The position numbers and the translations under genes were made by a program. Shown piece by piece: positions 56,196 through 64,000 of a stretch of DNA of 64,000 bases; position 1 is the stretch's first letter; each line of letters begins with the position of its first letter. Below the pieces are notes generated by a model. The model did not search any database. It saw only the letters and a program-made list of their open reading frames with translations, and was not told where the DNA came from. The DNA comes from Pirellulaceae bacterium (GTDB lineage Bacteria > Planctomycetota > Planctomycetia > Pirellulales > Pirellulaceae), in NCBI GenBank assembly GCA_018402565.1, contig JAGYIQ010000010.1, positions 1 to 64,000 on the forward strand, read 5' to 3'.

Positions 56196-57170
56196 ATGTC
56201 AGACAGTCAAACGGTCGTGGTCGACAAATCGGGTCACAAGGTCCAGCAGATGTTTGCTGAGATCGCGCCCAAGTACGACTTGATGAATCACGTGCTGTCG
56301 TTGAACGTCGATCGCTGGTGGCGGTGGCGGACCGTCCGACGTCTGGCGCCGAAGGCGGACGCGCGGGTCTTGGACGTCTGCACCGGCACGGGCGATCTGG
56401 CGCTGGCGCTGCTGCAACACATGAACAAAGACGGCATGAACAAAGACGGTACGCAAACGGCCCAGGCCGCGACGGGCGGCGGCCAAACTCCGACGGCCTC
56501 TCGCGGGGGAACTGCGGCTGCCGGTCGCCAGGGCATCCTGACCTCCGACCAAGCTTCCGCGCGCGACTTGGGTGACTGCCGAGTCGTGGCGTCGGACTTC
56601 TGTCGACCGATGTTGGAGATCGGCGAGAAGAAAGCCAGTCGGTTGCCGGGGCAAGCCCTGCAGTTTGTGGAAGCGGACTCGTTGCGGCTGCCCTTCCCCA
56701 GCGAGCAGTTCGACTTGGTGACCGTGGCCTTTGGTCTGCGGAATGTCTCGGACACGGCGGGCGGCCTCCGCGAGATGGTCCGCGTGAGTCGGCCGGGGGG
56801 GCAAGTCGGCGTATTGGAATTCACGATGCCGCGGCTCTGGCCGTTGAGCTCGCTGTACAAGTTCTACTTCCTCAAGGTCCTGCCACGCGTCGGCCAGTGG
56901 TTCGCCAAGAACCGCAGCGATGCCTACAGCTACCTGCCGGAAAGCGTGGGCCAGTTCCCGCAGTACGAGCAGTTGGCGGCCATGATGCAGGACGCTGGCC
57001 TGCGGGACGTCAAGTTCTACCCCATGACCTTTGGGCTGGCCACACTCTATGTCGGCACCAAATCGGCGGCGGCTAGTGAGACGGGAACCGGCGGGCCGTC
57101 AGGTGCCGCCGAACTGGCGAGCCCAGGTGATTTGCCTCGTTCGAGTGCCACCCCGGGGGGGCGTTCATGA
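56196..57170 (+). CDS. menG: Demethylmenaquinone methyltransferase (MenG/UbiE), 324 aa, with an insertion
   Basis: The enzyme methylates demethylmenaquinone (or the ubiquinone precursor) with S-adenosylmethionine. It has the family start VQQMFAEIAPKYDLMNHVLS, the SAM motif VLDVCTGTGDLALALL (about residues 60-75) and FDLVTVAFGLRNVSD. An unusual insertion of about 46 residues lies between SAM motif I and the acidic strand VVASDFC. It begins with a perfect 15-bp duplication (MNKDGMNKDG) and continues as a Gly/Thr/Ala-rich linker. A 35-residue low-complexity tail follows the core. Length is 324 against about 235-250 for the family. The stop overlaps the ubiX start. Confidence 0.93.
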   Translation: MSDSQTVVVDKSGHKVQQMFAEIAPKYDLMNHVLSLNVDRWWRWRTVRRLAPKADARVLDVCTGTGDLALALLQHMNKDGMNKDGTQTAQAATGGGQTPTASRGGTAAAGRQGILTSDQASARDLGDCRVVASDFCRPMLEIGEKKASRLPGQALQFVEADSLRLPFPSEQFDLVTVAFGLRNVSDTAGGLREMVRVSRPGGQVGVLEFTMPRLWPLSSLYKFYFLKVLPRVGQWFAKNRSDAYSYLPESVGQFPQYEQLAAMMQDAGLRDVKFYPMTFGLATLYVGTKSAAASETGTGGPSGAAELASPGDLPRSSATPGGRS

Positions 57171-57877
57171 ACGACGATTCGGTACCGCCAGCCAACCTAG
57201 CCCCCGCGACGGACGCTGGGGTTCGTCCGGAGGCCTGGACCCAGGCGACGCCTCAACCATCGTCCGCCGGGGGGCCAGCCCCCCTACCTCTGGTGGTCGC
57301 CGTCAGCGGCGGCAGCGGGGCGTGGTACGCCCAGCGTTTGATCCAAGTCCTGGTACGCTCGGGGCGTCAGGTGCACTTGTTGCTCAGCGGCGCCGGAGCC
57401 CAAGTCACCCAACAGGAACTGGGCGTACGAGTGGACCTGCACAATCCGGACCTGCAGGCTTGGTTGGGCTTGAGTGCCGCGGAGCAATCGTTGGTGCACT
57501 ACCACCGGCTCAATGACTACTTCACACCCGTCGCCAGCGGCAGTTACCGCACGGCGGGCATGGTTGTTTGTCCCTGCTCCGGCGGTACCTTGTCCGCGAT
57601 CGCTCACGGCAGCAGCACCAACCTGATCCACCGCGCCGCCGAAGTGCACTTGAAGGAACGCCGCAAGTTGATCCTGGTCCCGCGTGAGACGCCGCTGAGC
57701 CGAGTGGCTCTGCAGAACATGCTGTTGGCCCATGATGCGGGTGCCGTGGTGATGCCCGCCAGCCCCGGGTGGTACCATGGCGTGACGGAGTTGGAAGATT
57801 TAGTCAAATTTATGGTGGCCAGAATTCTGGATCAATTCGATATCCCCAATGAAGTCATTCATCGCTGGGGGACCTAG
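57167..57877 (+). CDS. ubiX: Flavin prenyltransferase UbiX, 236 aa
   Basis: UbiX makes prenylated FMN, the cofactor of UbiD-type decarboxylases. Motifs are LVVAVSGGSGAWYAQRL (FMN loop), VVCPCSGGTLSAIAHGSS and KLILVPRETPLSRVALQNM, with the C-terminal MPASPGWYHG. The core begins near residue 42; the N-terminal 40 residues are low-complexity. It overlaps menG by 4 bp (ATGA), so both are made from one transcript, consistent with a quinone pathway operon. No UbiD is adjacent. Confidence 0.94.
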   Translation: MNDDSVPPANLAPATDAGVRPEAWTQATPQPSSAGGPAPLPLVVAVSGGSGAWYAQRLIQVLVRSGRQVHLLLSGAGAQVTQQELGVRVDLHNPDLQAWLGLSAAEQSLVHYHRLNDYFTPVASGSYRTAGMVVCPCSGGTLSAIAHGSSTNLIHRAAEVHLKERRKLILVPRETPLSRVALQNMLLAHDAGAVVMPASPGWYHGVTELEDLVKFMVARILDQFDIPNEVIHRWGT

Positions 57878-57902
57878 GGATTGTCCGTCTATTTGGAGGC
57901 AG

Positions 57903-57964
57903 AAAACCGGGTGCTAACGCACTTTGGCTAATTTCGGAAAACCGGGTGCTAACGCACTTTGGCT
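57903..57964. repeat. Direct repeat of AAAACCGGGTGCTAACGCAC, two copies
   Basis: Copies at 57903-57929 and 57938-57964 are identical over 27 bp. Worn inverted copies lie at 9748-9773 and 47149-47175. All are intergenic and near 3' ends. Confidence 0.85.
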
Positions 57965-58006
57965 CTGGGTTGGTTTGCAGCCCGTAAGATTAGTCACGGA
58001 AGACTC

Positions 58007-59161
58007 TTAAGCTTGATACGCGGCGGTGATGGCCGCTTCCAGATCCGCGATCAGGTCGGTGGGATGCTCCAGGCCGACGGACAAGCGGACCAAGGAATCG
58101 GCGATGCCGAACTTGGCGCGATCGGCCGCATCGTAACTGGCGTGGGACATGGTCGCGGGTTGTTCGATTAACGACTCGACGGCCCCCAAGCTGACGGCCA
58201 AGCGGAACAGGTGCGTGGATTGCACTAGCCGCTTGGTTTGCGTGATGTCGCCATCCAGTTCGAAGCTGAGCATGGCACCGTAGGCACCGTCCATTTGCCG
58301 AGTCGCCAATTCGTGGCCGGGATGCGTGGGCAAGCCGGGGTACAGCACCCGTCGGACTCGAGGGTGTTGTGTCAAGTAATTGGCGATGGCGTGAGCCGAG
58401 CGACTCTGTTCGCGGACGCGGAGTTCCAAGGTCTTCAGACCCCGGCTGGCGAGAAACGAATCCCACGGGCTCATCACGCCGCCGGTGGCGTTCTGCGTGT
58501 AGTAGAGACGCTGGCCGAGGTCCGGGTCGGCCACCACGATCGCGCCTCCTAACAAGTCACTGTGCCCACCGAGGTACTTGGTGGCCGAGTGGACAACGAT
58601 GTCGACGCCCAGTTCCAGCGGCCGAGTCAGCACGGGTGTGGCGAAGGTATTGTCGACCACGGTCAGGATGTTGCGTTGTTTGGCCCAGGCCGCGGCAGCT
58701 TGGAGGTCGGTGATCGACAGCAGGGGATTGCCGGGCGACTCCAACCACAGGAGCTTGGTCTCGGGGCGTACGGCCGCGTCCAAGCGACTCAGGTCCGTCA
58801 TCTCGACCATTGACACGCCGATGTGACTGCGGCTGCAGATCTTGTGCAGCAGGCGATAGGTACCACCGTAGATGTCCGTACCGGCCAGGATGTGTTGACC
58901 GGCTTCCAGGATCATGGTCACGCAGTGTGAGGCCGCCATGCCCGATGCAAATGCCAAGCCGCGACAGCCACCCTCGAGGGCGGCGATTGTGGTCTCGAAG
59001 TTGTGCCGCGTCGGGTTGCCGCTACGCGAATAATCGTAGGGCTGCTCTTTCCCAGCTTCCTCCATCACGTAGGTCGAGGCCACGTGAATGGGTGGGACAA
59101 CGGCCCCAGTCACGGGATCGGTCGGGTTGCCAACGTGAATGGCCTTGGTCCGGAATTGCAT
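58007..59161 (-). CDS. Trans-sulfuration PLP enzyme (cystathionine gamma-synthase/lyase family), 384 aa
   Basis: This is a Cys/Met metabolism PLP-dependent enzyme. It has the N-terminal TKAIHVGNPTDPVTGAVVPP, YDYSRSGNPTRHNFE, the PLP-binding SATKYLGGHSDLLGG with the Schiff-base Lys (about residue 197), and the C-terminal LAVSLGAVESLIEQPATMSH. It could make cystathionine from an acylated homoserine or break it; sequence alone does not decide. It lies 15 bp downstream of a paralogue and GGGAG precedes its ATG, so the two form an operon. Confidence 0.9.
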   Translation of the reverse strand: MQFRTKAIHVGNPTDPVTGAVVPPIHVASTYVMEEAGKEQPYDYSRSGNPTRHNFETTIAALEGGCRGLAFASGMAASHCVTMILEAGQHILAGTDIYGGTYRLLHKICSRSHIGVSMVEMTDLSRLDAAVRPETKLLWLESPGNPLLSITDLQAAAAWAKQRNILTVVDNTFATPVLTRPLELGVDIVVHSATKYLGGHSDLLGGAIVVADPDLGQRLYYTQNATGGVMSPWDSFLASRGLKTLELRVREQSRSAHAIANYLTQHPRVRRVLYPGLPTHPGHELATRQMDGAYGAMLSFELDGDITQTKRLVQSTHLFRLAVSLGAVESLIEQPATMSHASYDAADRAKFGIADSLVRLSVGLEHPTDLIADLEAAITAAYQA

Positions 59162-59176
59162 GGCGTGTCTCCCGCG

Positions 59177-60403
59177 TTAGTCAGTACGGAGGGCTTGATC
59201 CAGGTCCGCGATCAGGTCTTCGGCATTTTCAACGCCGCAAGCCAAGCGAATCATATTGTCGTAAATGCCAAAGCGAGCGCGGTCCTCCGGCGAGTACTTG
59301 TAGTAGCTCATCACGTACGGCTGCTCGATCAATGTTTCCACACCGCCGAGACTGGGGCCGATCCGTGCCAATTGGCAACGGTCGACCACCCGAGCGGCCG
59401 CTCGCCAATCGGGGTCCTTGAGCATGAAGGTCACCAAGCCACCGAAGCCGCGCATGGTGCGTTTGGCCAGTTCATGGTCCGGATGATTGGGCAAACCGGG
59501 GTACAGGACCGTCTCGACTTGTGGGTGCGACGCCAGGAACTCGGCCAAGCGTTGCCCGTTCTCATTGTGCCGCTGCATCCGCAGTTCGAAGGTCTTGAGC
59601 CCACGCTGCAACAAGTAACAATTGTGGGGCGAATTGACGCCGCCCAACACACCGCGGAGGGAGCGAACGTCCTGCAACAGGGAGGCACGTCCCAGGACCA
59701 CGCCGGCCAACAGATCGTTGTGGCCACCCAAGTATTTGGTGGCCGAGTGCATGACATAATCGACGCCCGCGGCGATGGGGCGCAGATTGTAGGGCGTGGC
59801 CAAAGTCGCATCGATCAACGTCTCCACACCGAACTGGCGCCCGATGCCGACAAACTTCTCCAGATCGATCACGCTGAGGTGCGGGTTGGTCGGCGACTCG
59901 CTGACCAACATTTTCGTACGCGGCGAGACCGCATCGGCCATCGCTTGGTAATCACCGGTCTTGACCTGCTTGGTGACGACGCCATACCGCGCCAAGTACT
60001 TCGAGCAGAACTCGCGACTGCGATGGTAACATTGGTCGAAGAACACGATCTCGTCGCCGGCCGACAACTTGGCCATCAACAGCGTGACCAAAGCCGCCAT
60101 ACCGCTGCTGAATAAGATGGCGTCTTCTGCGCCTTCCATCGCCGCCAACTTCTGTTCCACCACCATGTCGCTGGGGTTGCCGTAGCGACCGTACTCGCCT
60201 CGCGGTTGGTCCTGTTCGATAAAATCGATCACCGCCTGGGTGTTGGCAAACGAGAAGGTACTGGCGCAGACAATCGGATCGGTGAGCGCGTGGTGGGCCT
60301 TCTGCCGAGCCTCGCCGCCGTGGATGGCGGTGGTGGAGACGCCCAAGCTGTTGGGGTCCAGTGGCGTGGGGGACGGGTGGGCAGGGTTTTCCGAATGTGA
60401 CAT
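59177..60403 (-). CDS. Second trans-sulfuration PLP enzyme, 408 aa
   Basis: Paralogue of the next gene in the operon, with STTAIHGGEARQKAHHALTD, GEYGRYGNPSDMVVEQ, the PLP lysine in HSATKYLGGHNDLLAG (about residue 220) and IGPSLGGVETLIEQPYVMSY near the end. An N-terminal extension (HPSPTPLDPNSLG) is a little longer than usual. A pair of this sort often combines synthase and lyase functions for methionine-cysteine interconversion (inference). ATG 60403 is taken as start. The 314-bp upstream gap has no recognised riboswitch and only an imperfect GCAGTGGGCACTTTAGCAG duplication near 60620. Confidence 0.88.
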   Translation of the reverse strand: MSHSENPAHPSPTPLDPNSLGVSTTAIHGGEARQKAHHALTDPIVCASTFSFANTQAVIDFIEQDQPRGEYGRYGNPSDMVVEQKLAAMEGAEDAILFSSGMAALVTLLMAKLSAGDEIVFFDQCYHRSREFCSKYLARYGVVTKQVKTGDYQAMADAVSPRTKMLVSESPTNPHLSVIDLEKFVGIGRQFGVETLIDATLATPYNLRPIAAGVDYVMHSATKYLGGHNDLLAGVVLGRASLLQDVRSLRGVLGGVNSPHNCYLLQRGLKTFELRMQRHNENGQRLAEFLASHPQVETVLYPGLPNHPDHELAKRTMRGFGGLVTFMLKDPDWRAAARVVDRCQLARIGPSLGGVETLIEQPYVMSYYKYSPEDRARFGIYDNMIRLACGVENAEDLIADLDQALRTD

Positions 60404-60717
60404 GAACCAGTTACTCCGCAAAGGCTAGCTGCCACGGGACGCCGTCTACCAAGGAGAGCCCAAGTCGCAGCTTGAATCTAGAAAAGAGCCATTGCGTCGC
60501 AGCAGGCAGGGAACCGCCGACGGCATCCCAAACAACCCATCTCACGTCGTGAGCATTTGGGGGGGATGCGTTCTAGCAGGGCGAGGACCCGAGGCTTCGA
60601 GTCCGGAGGGGCACTGTAGCAGTGGGCACTTTAGCAGTTAAGGCTGCAAGCGGCCGCAAATCCCTTTTCTCGCTTCAAATCATAGTTGCCGGTCACTCGA
60701 CCAACAAGGGGCAGCGA

Positions 60718-61917
60718 TTAACCCGAGATGTTCTCGCGGGCAACCTGACGTTCGCGTAGGTTGGGACCGAGAGGCCGGAAGCCCGACTCGCTGCTCGAGC
60801 GGTCTGGGCGACGATTGGGCAAGAAGATCTGCCAGGCGAAGGCTGCCAGACAGACCGTCCCCACGGTCTCCGCGACCAACCAGATGCTCCAGAGGGTCAG
60901 CGGGCCGGCGGATAACAGCATCACGCCGATGATCAACTGCACCATCCAAGCGGTGGCCAAGCCCAGGCCGGTGATCTGCTTGGCCTCGTTGCTCCAGCCC
61001 GCCATGCTGGCCGCGAAACTGACCGGCAATCCATCGCGGAACAGCGGACTCGCGTCGCCGCGTTGATTAACCGAGTTTAGGTCGGGATTCGAAATCGGTC
61101 GCGCGATGGGCAACTCGGACAAATGCCCCGCGTCCACTCGCCATTGCGGCCGGTCCGGCTCGCGCATGGCCGTCGCCACCGCCGAGCCGTTGGGCGTATG
61201 ACTCGCGGATCCAAAGTCTACATCGCGCGGTTCGCGGGCGTTGCCACGGTTCATTTTCTCTTGGTGGGCACGGATCTGCTCGGGGGTCGCCACATGTCCC
61301 GTGTCGATTCGCACCAGCGGTGTGGCGCGTTTGCGATCGGCTGCTGCGGGACGAGGTGTGGCTGGCTGCTGTTTCACGACCGAACTGCCGTCATGCGCAC
61401 GCGGTTGGGCCTTGGGCGTGTCGTTTGGCTGCTTCGCAAGTTCGCTTGATTGTCCTGCAATGTTGTTCGGCTGCTTTGCAGGTTCTGTTGACTGCGCGGC
61501 TTGGTTGACCTGTGTTGCTTCGTTCAGGGCTTGATGGACGCTGTCGGCGATAATGTAGGTCTGCTCCAACCGCACGATCCGTTCCAAGAGTTGGTCGTCG
61601 GCCCAGTTTTCATTCAGCTGCGCGGCCAGTTCAGCCACGCGGGCTTCCTCTTCGAAGTAGCTGGTTGGTAAAAAGCGAGCGGTGGTCAGTGGGACTTCCG
61701 GGGCTTCGCCGGAGAACGACTCGGCATGGGCGAATTCTCCTGGAACCTGAGCAAGCCCAGAGTCGAGATCAATGGTGGCGAGCAGTGCCGCCGTGGATGG
61801 GCCATCGGCTGAGCGAGTGGCCTCGGTTTCGCAGCCACATTCGCGACAGATGCTCAGGCCATACTTGTCGGTCAGAACCAGTGAATCGGTTTGGCAGTTG
61901 CTACACCACTGGAGCAT
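60718..61917 (-). CDS. Zinc-ribbon protein with two C-terminal membrane helices, about 399 aa
   Basis: The N-terminus holds a CxxC...CxxC zinc ribbon (CSNC and CREC within the first 30 residues), similar to TFIIB-type or rubredoxin-like ribbons. A long variable region follows, with Gln/Ala/Pro-rich direct repeats (QSTEPAKQPNN and QSSELAKQPND). Two hydrophobic segments near residues 320-375 (GLATAWMVQLIIGVMLLSAG, then LWSIWLVAETVGTVCLAAF) anchor it. No known domain beyond the ribbon was recognised. The start could also be a few codons upstream. Confidence 0.65.
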   Translation of the reverse strand: MLQWCSNCQTDSLVLTDKYGLSICRECGCETEATRSADGPSTAALLATIDLDSGLAQVPGEFAHAESFSGEAPEVPLTTARFLPTSYFEEEARVAELAAQLNENWADDQLLERIVRLEQTYIIADSVHQALNEATQVNQAAQSTEPAKQPNNIAGQSSELAKQPNDTPKAQPRAHDGSSVVKQQPATPRPAAADRKRATPLVRIDTGHVATPEQIRAHQEKMNRGNAREPRDVDFGSASHTPNGSAVATAMREPDRPQWRVDAGHLSELPIARPISNPDLNSVNQRGDASPLFRDGLPVSFAASMAGWSNEAKQITGLGLATAWMVQLIIGVMLLSAGPLTLWSIWLVAETVGTVCLAAFAWQIFLPNRRPDRSSSESGFRPLGPNLRERQVARENISG

Positions 61918-62175
61918 GTCATTCACCACTTCAGACAAGGACAAAAATCGGGGCGGCGCGGGGGCTTGGCGACGGCTCGGACGGTTTCAACGCCGGGGCA
62001 GCGGGCCTCCTGGAATTGGCCATCGAGTGTTCGCTGGCAGGAACTGCAAAGAAATTCGAGGGCTCGGCGCAACCCAACGCGCTGACCGACGGAATGGTGA
62101 GCCTGTGTCGTTTTTGTCAGCCAGGACGTTCGGACTCAAGCGCCGATCATCCGAGTTGGGCAAAGTTTTCCAGGA

Positions 62176-62979
62176 TCACGAGCGGTAGCGGTCGGGCAGC
62201 GGGTAGGGATCGGCGAAGGAGCCGTACCCGCCCAAGCCGCCGTCGACTTCCACATCAGTGGCGGTGACAAACGACGCCGCGGGACTGGCCAGCCACAGGA
62301 CGGCCGCCGCAATTTCGCCTGGCGTGCCCAGTCGCCCCAGCGGATGCCGATTGGCCAGGGCACCTTCGCCCCCTTGCTGCTCCAGACTGGCGCGGACCAA
62401 CGGCGTATCGATCGCACCGGGACTGACCGAGACCACGCGGATCCCATGTCGCGCGTAGTCCAAGGCCCACTGGACGGCCTGCATGCGATTGGCCGCTTTG
62501 GTTGGTCCGTACCCGGGCACATCTCGCGACGACCGCCAAGCATGGGCACTGGCCAGGTTCACGATCACTCCGCTCTGTTGCTGCACCATGACCGGCAGCA
62601 CCGCGCGGGCCATCCAGTTGTATCCGCCCACGTTGACTCGGAGCATCTGCTCCAACAGCGACGGCTCGATCTCGTGCAGCGGCTTGAAGGAAGCGACCGG
62701 TTGAATGGCCGCATTGTTTACCAGCACATCGATCCCACCGGCTTGCGCGGCAATCTGTTGGATCCGAGCGGACACGTCGTCGCACTGACTGACGTCGACT
62801 TGATGGAAGTGCACGCCGTCGGCCGAGTCGGACGGGGCTTGCACGTCGAACCCATGAACTTGGGCCCCCGATTGGGCAAAGGCGACGGCGATGGCCCAGC
62901 CGATCCCGCCGGCGATGCCGGTGACGACGACCACTCGCCCCTGATTATCAAATTGTACCTGACCGAGCGGCCGTTGCAT
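62176..62979 (-). CDS. Short-chain dehydrogenase/reductase, 267 aa
   Basis: A classical SDR with the cofactor motif VVVTGIAGGIGWAIA, the structural NNAA (about residue 87), catalytic Ser in NLASAHAW and the YxxxK pair in YGPTK, then SPGAIDTPLV. It is NAD(P)-dependent and cytoplasmic; the substrate is unknown. Divergent from the radical SAM gene with 270 bp between them and no evident shared site. Confidence 0.9.
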   Translation of the reverse strand: MQRPLGQVQFDNQGRVVVVTGIAGGIGWAIAVAFAQSGAQVHGFDVQAPSDSADGVHFHQVDVSQCDDVSARIQQIAAQAGGIDVLVNNAAIQPVASFKPLHEIEPSLLEQMLRVNVGGYNWMARAVLPVMVQQQSGVIVNLASAHAWRSSRDVPGYGPTKAANRMQAVQWALDYARHGIRVVSVSPGAIDTPLVRASLEQQGGEGALANRHPLGRLGTPGEIAAAVLWLASPAASFVTATDVEVDGGLGGYGSFADPYPLPDRYRS

Positions 62980-63249
62980 GGTCCGATCCTTCTCCGAGTT
63001 CTTGCGTTGCCAGGGTGAGGGGCACTCCCGACGGGGGGCCTGATCGCCCGCTGTTGTCGTCCCGCTTTTTCCGTCCGGCTTTTTTCGCCATCAACGAACG
63101 GGGGAATCGAACGGAAGGGCCTTCCACCGGGCAACAGTCTAGCCGAAGGGCTTGGCGGGCTTCAAGGGAACCGCCGCCCGGACCCTGTTAGCCGAGTGCC
63201 CTGTACGGTACAATAGGAGGCCGAGGGGTCGGGGCTTGTTGGGTAATGA

Positions 63250-64000
63250 ATGGTCGAGCAAATGTCCTCCACTTCTACAAAGACCGAAGTCGGCAGTTAC
63301 TTCATCTCCAACTATCCGCCGTTTTCGCAGTGGCGGAAGGAACTTCTGCCGGAAGTCGAGCGGGCTCTGGCCAGTCCTCCGCAAGACGTGCCGCTGGGGT
63401 TGTACCTGCACATTCCCTTCTGCCGCAAACGCTGCAAGTTCTGTTACTTCAAGGTTTTTACGGACAACAAAGCCAGCGACATCGAGCAATACGTGCAGGC
63501 GTTGGCCAAAGAGATCGAATTGGTGTCGCGGCAACCGGTCATGGGTCAGCGGCCGTTTCGCTTTGTCTACTTTGGCGGCGGCACACCCTCGTTTCTCAGT
63601 CCGCGGCAATTGACGGCCCTGGTCGAACGTCTGCGAGCCAATATCAACTGGGACCTGGCCGAGGAGGTCACCTTCGAGTGCGAACCGGGCACGCTGCGCG
63701 AGGCCAAGTTGCGGACGCTGAAGGAACTGGGTGTGACCCGACTGAGTCTCGGTGTGGAGAGTTTCTCCGACGCCATTCTGGAGGCCAACGGGCGGGCTCA
63801 CTTGGCCCCCGAGGTCTTCCGGGCGTGGGAGTGGATCCAGGCGATCGGGTTCCCGAATGTCAACATCGACCTGATCGCTGGCATGGTCGGTGAAACTTGG
63901 GATAACTGGCGCGATACGATCCGGCAGGCGATCGAGTTGTCGCCCGATAGCGTGACCATCTACCAGATGGAATTGCCGTTCAATACGGTTTACTCGCAAG
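63250..64000 (+). CDS. HemN/HemW-like radical SAM protein, 5' part only
   Basis: The frame opens at ATG 63250 and is still open at the window end (250 codons). The [4Fe-4S]/SAM cluster motif is C58-x3-C62-x2-C65 in HIPFCRKRCKFCYF, and FVYFGGGTPSFLSP with the GGE-like region and LSLGVESFSD follow, as in coproporphyrinogen III oxidase-like enzymes. It could be HemN, the heme chaperone HemW, or a related anaerobic radical SAM enzyme. The missing C-terminal part is needed to decide. A long antisense frame over the same bases is a shadow. Confidence 0.88.
   Translation, partial: MVEQMSSTSTKTEVGSYFISNYPPFSQWRKELLPEVERALASPPQDVPLGLYLHIPFCRKRCKFCYFKVFTDNKASDIEQYVQALAKEIELVSRQPVMGQRPFRFVYFGGGTPSFLSPRQLTALVERLRANINWDLAEEVTFECEPGTLREAKLRTLKELGVTRLSLGVESFSDAILEANGRAHLAPEVFRAWEWIQAIGFPNVNIDLIAGMVGETWDNWRDTIRQAIELSPDSVTIYQMELPFNTVYSQ

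Noticed and set aside
60404-60717. SAM or SAH riboswitch before the trans-sulfuration operon
   Set aside because: I looked for conserved riboswitch core words and stems on the minus strand and found none I can support.
63139-63999. 286-aa minus-strand frame at the right edge
   Set aside because: The plus strand holds the open radical SAM frame with CxxxCxxC, which explains the antisense opening.

Overview
The window looks like chromosomal DNA from a planctomycete, most likely of the Pirellulaceae (Rhodopirellula-like). This is inferred from gene content and style rather than a marker gene. The signs are moderately GC-rich genes, many secreted PQQ-type beta-propeller proteins, a Tat-exported Gfo/Idh/MocA oxidoreductase, small lipoproteins with a clear lipobox, an accessory SecA, and long non-coding gaps packed with short repeats. 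No rRNA, tRNA, CRISPR array, phage or transposase gene was seen.

Layout. 0-7 kb: a PDZ protein, a repeat mosaic, an error-prone DNA polymerase (DnaE2 type) and a dihydrolipoamide dehydrogenase. 7.2-16 kb: two glycosyltransferase genes, a TetR regulator, a membrane-fusion protein and an RND pump. Three of these genes carry apparent single-base frameshifts, which points either to local decay or to consensus errors. 16-24 kb: a GH3/PaaK-like adenylate-forming protein, FtsY, a YceH-family protein, a PQQ propeller, NAD(P)H-hydrate dehydratase and a lipoprotein. 24-32.6 kb: a compact operon of DabA, two NuoL/M-like antiporter proteins and a SulP transporter, which is a candidate inorganic-carbon uptake system. 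33-44.7 kb: a secreted protein with an HExxH motif, a PQQ propeller, a ComM/YifB ATPase, a FabA/Z-like dehydratase, a short SecA paralogue coupled to a low-complexity lipoprotein, a small lipoprotein and an aminotransferase. 45-53.6 kb: PurF, QueF, a sugar-phosphate isomerase-like protein, a Tat-exported oxidoreductase, a phosphodiester glycosidase-like protein and a third PQQ propeller. 53.6-55.3 kb: a large minisatellite flanked by direct repeats. 55.3-64 kb: ComB-like phosphatase, MenG/UbiE, UbiX, two tandem trans-sulfuration PLP enzymes, a zinc-ribbon membrane protein, an SDR and a HemN/HemW-like radical SAM protein that runs off the end.

The most unusual content lies between the genes. 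A family of 127-133 bp repeats with 17-bp terminal inverted repeats recurs singly, nested or in tandem, often a few bases after a stop codon. Unrelated heptanucleotide arrays, hexanucleotide arrays, a 106-bp tandem repeat, a REP-like palindrome and a 15-bp minisatellite of roughly 47 units fill the other gaps. Short in-frame tandem repeats also sit inside several genes (ftsY, the NAD(P)H-hydrate dehydratase gene, menG, one antiporter gene). This suggests a genome that tolerates, or actively generates, slippage repeats.
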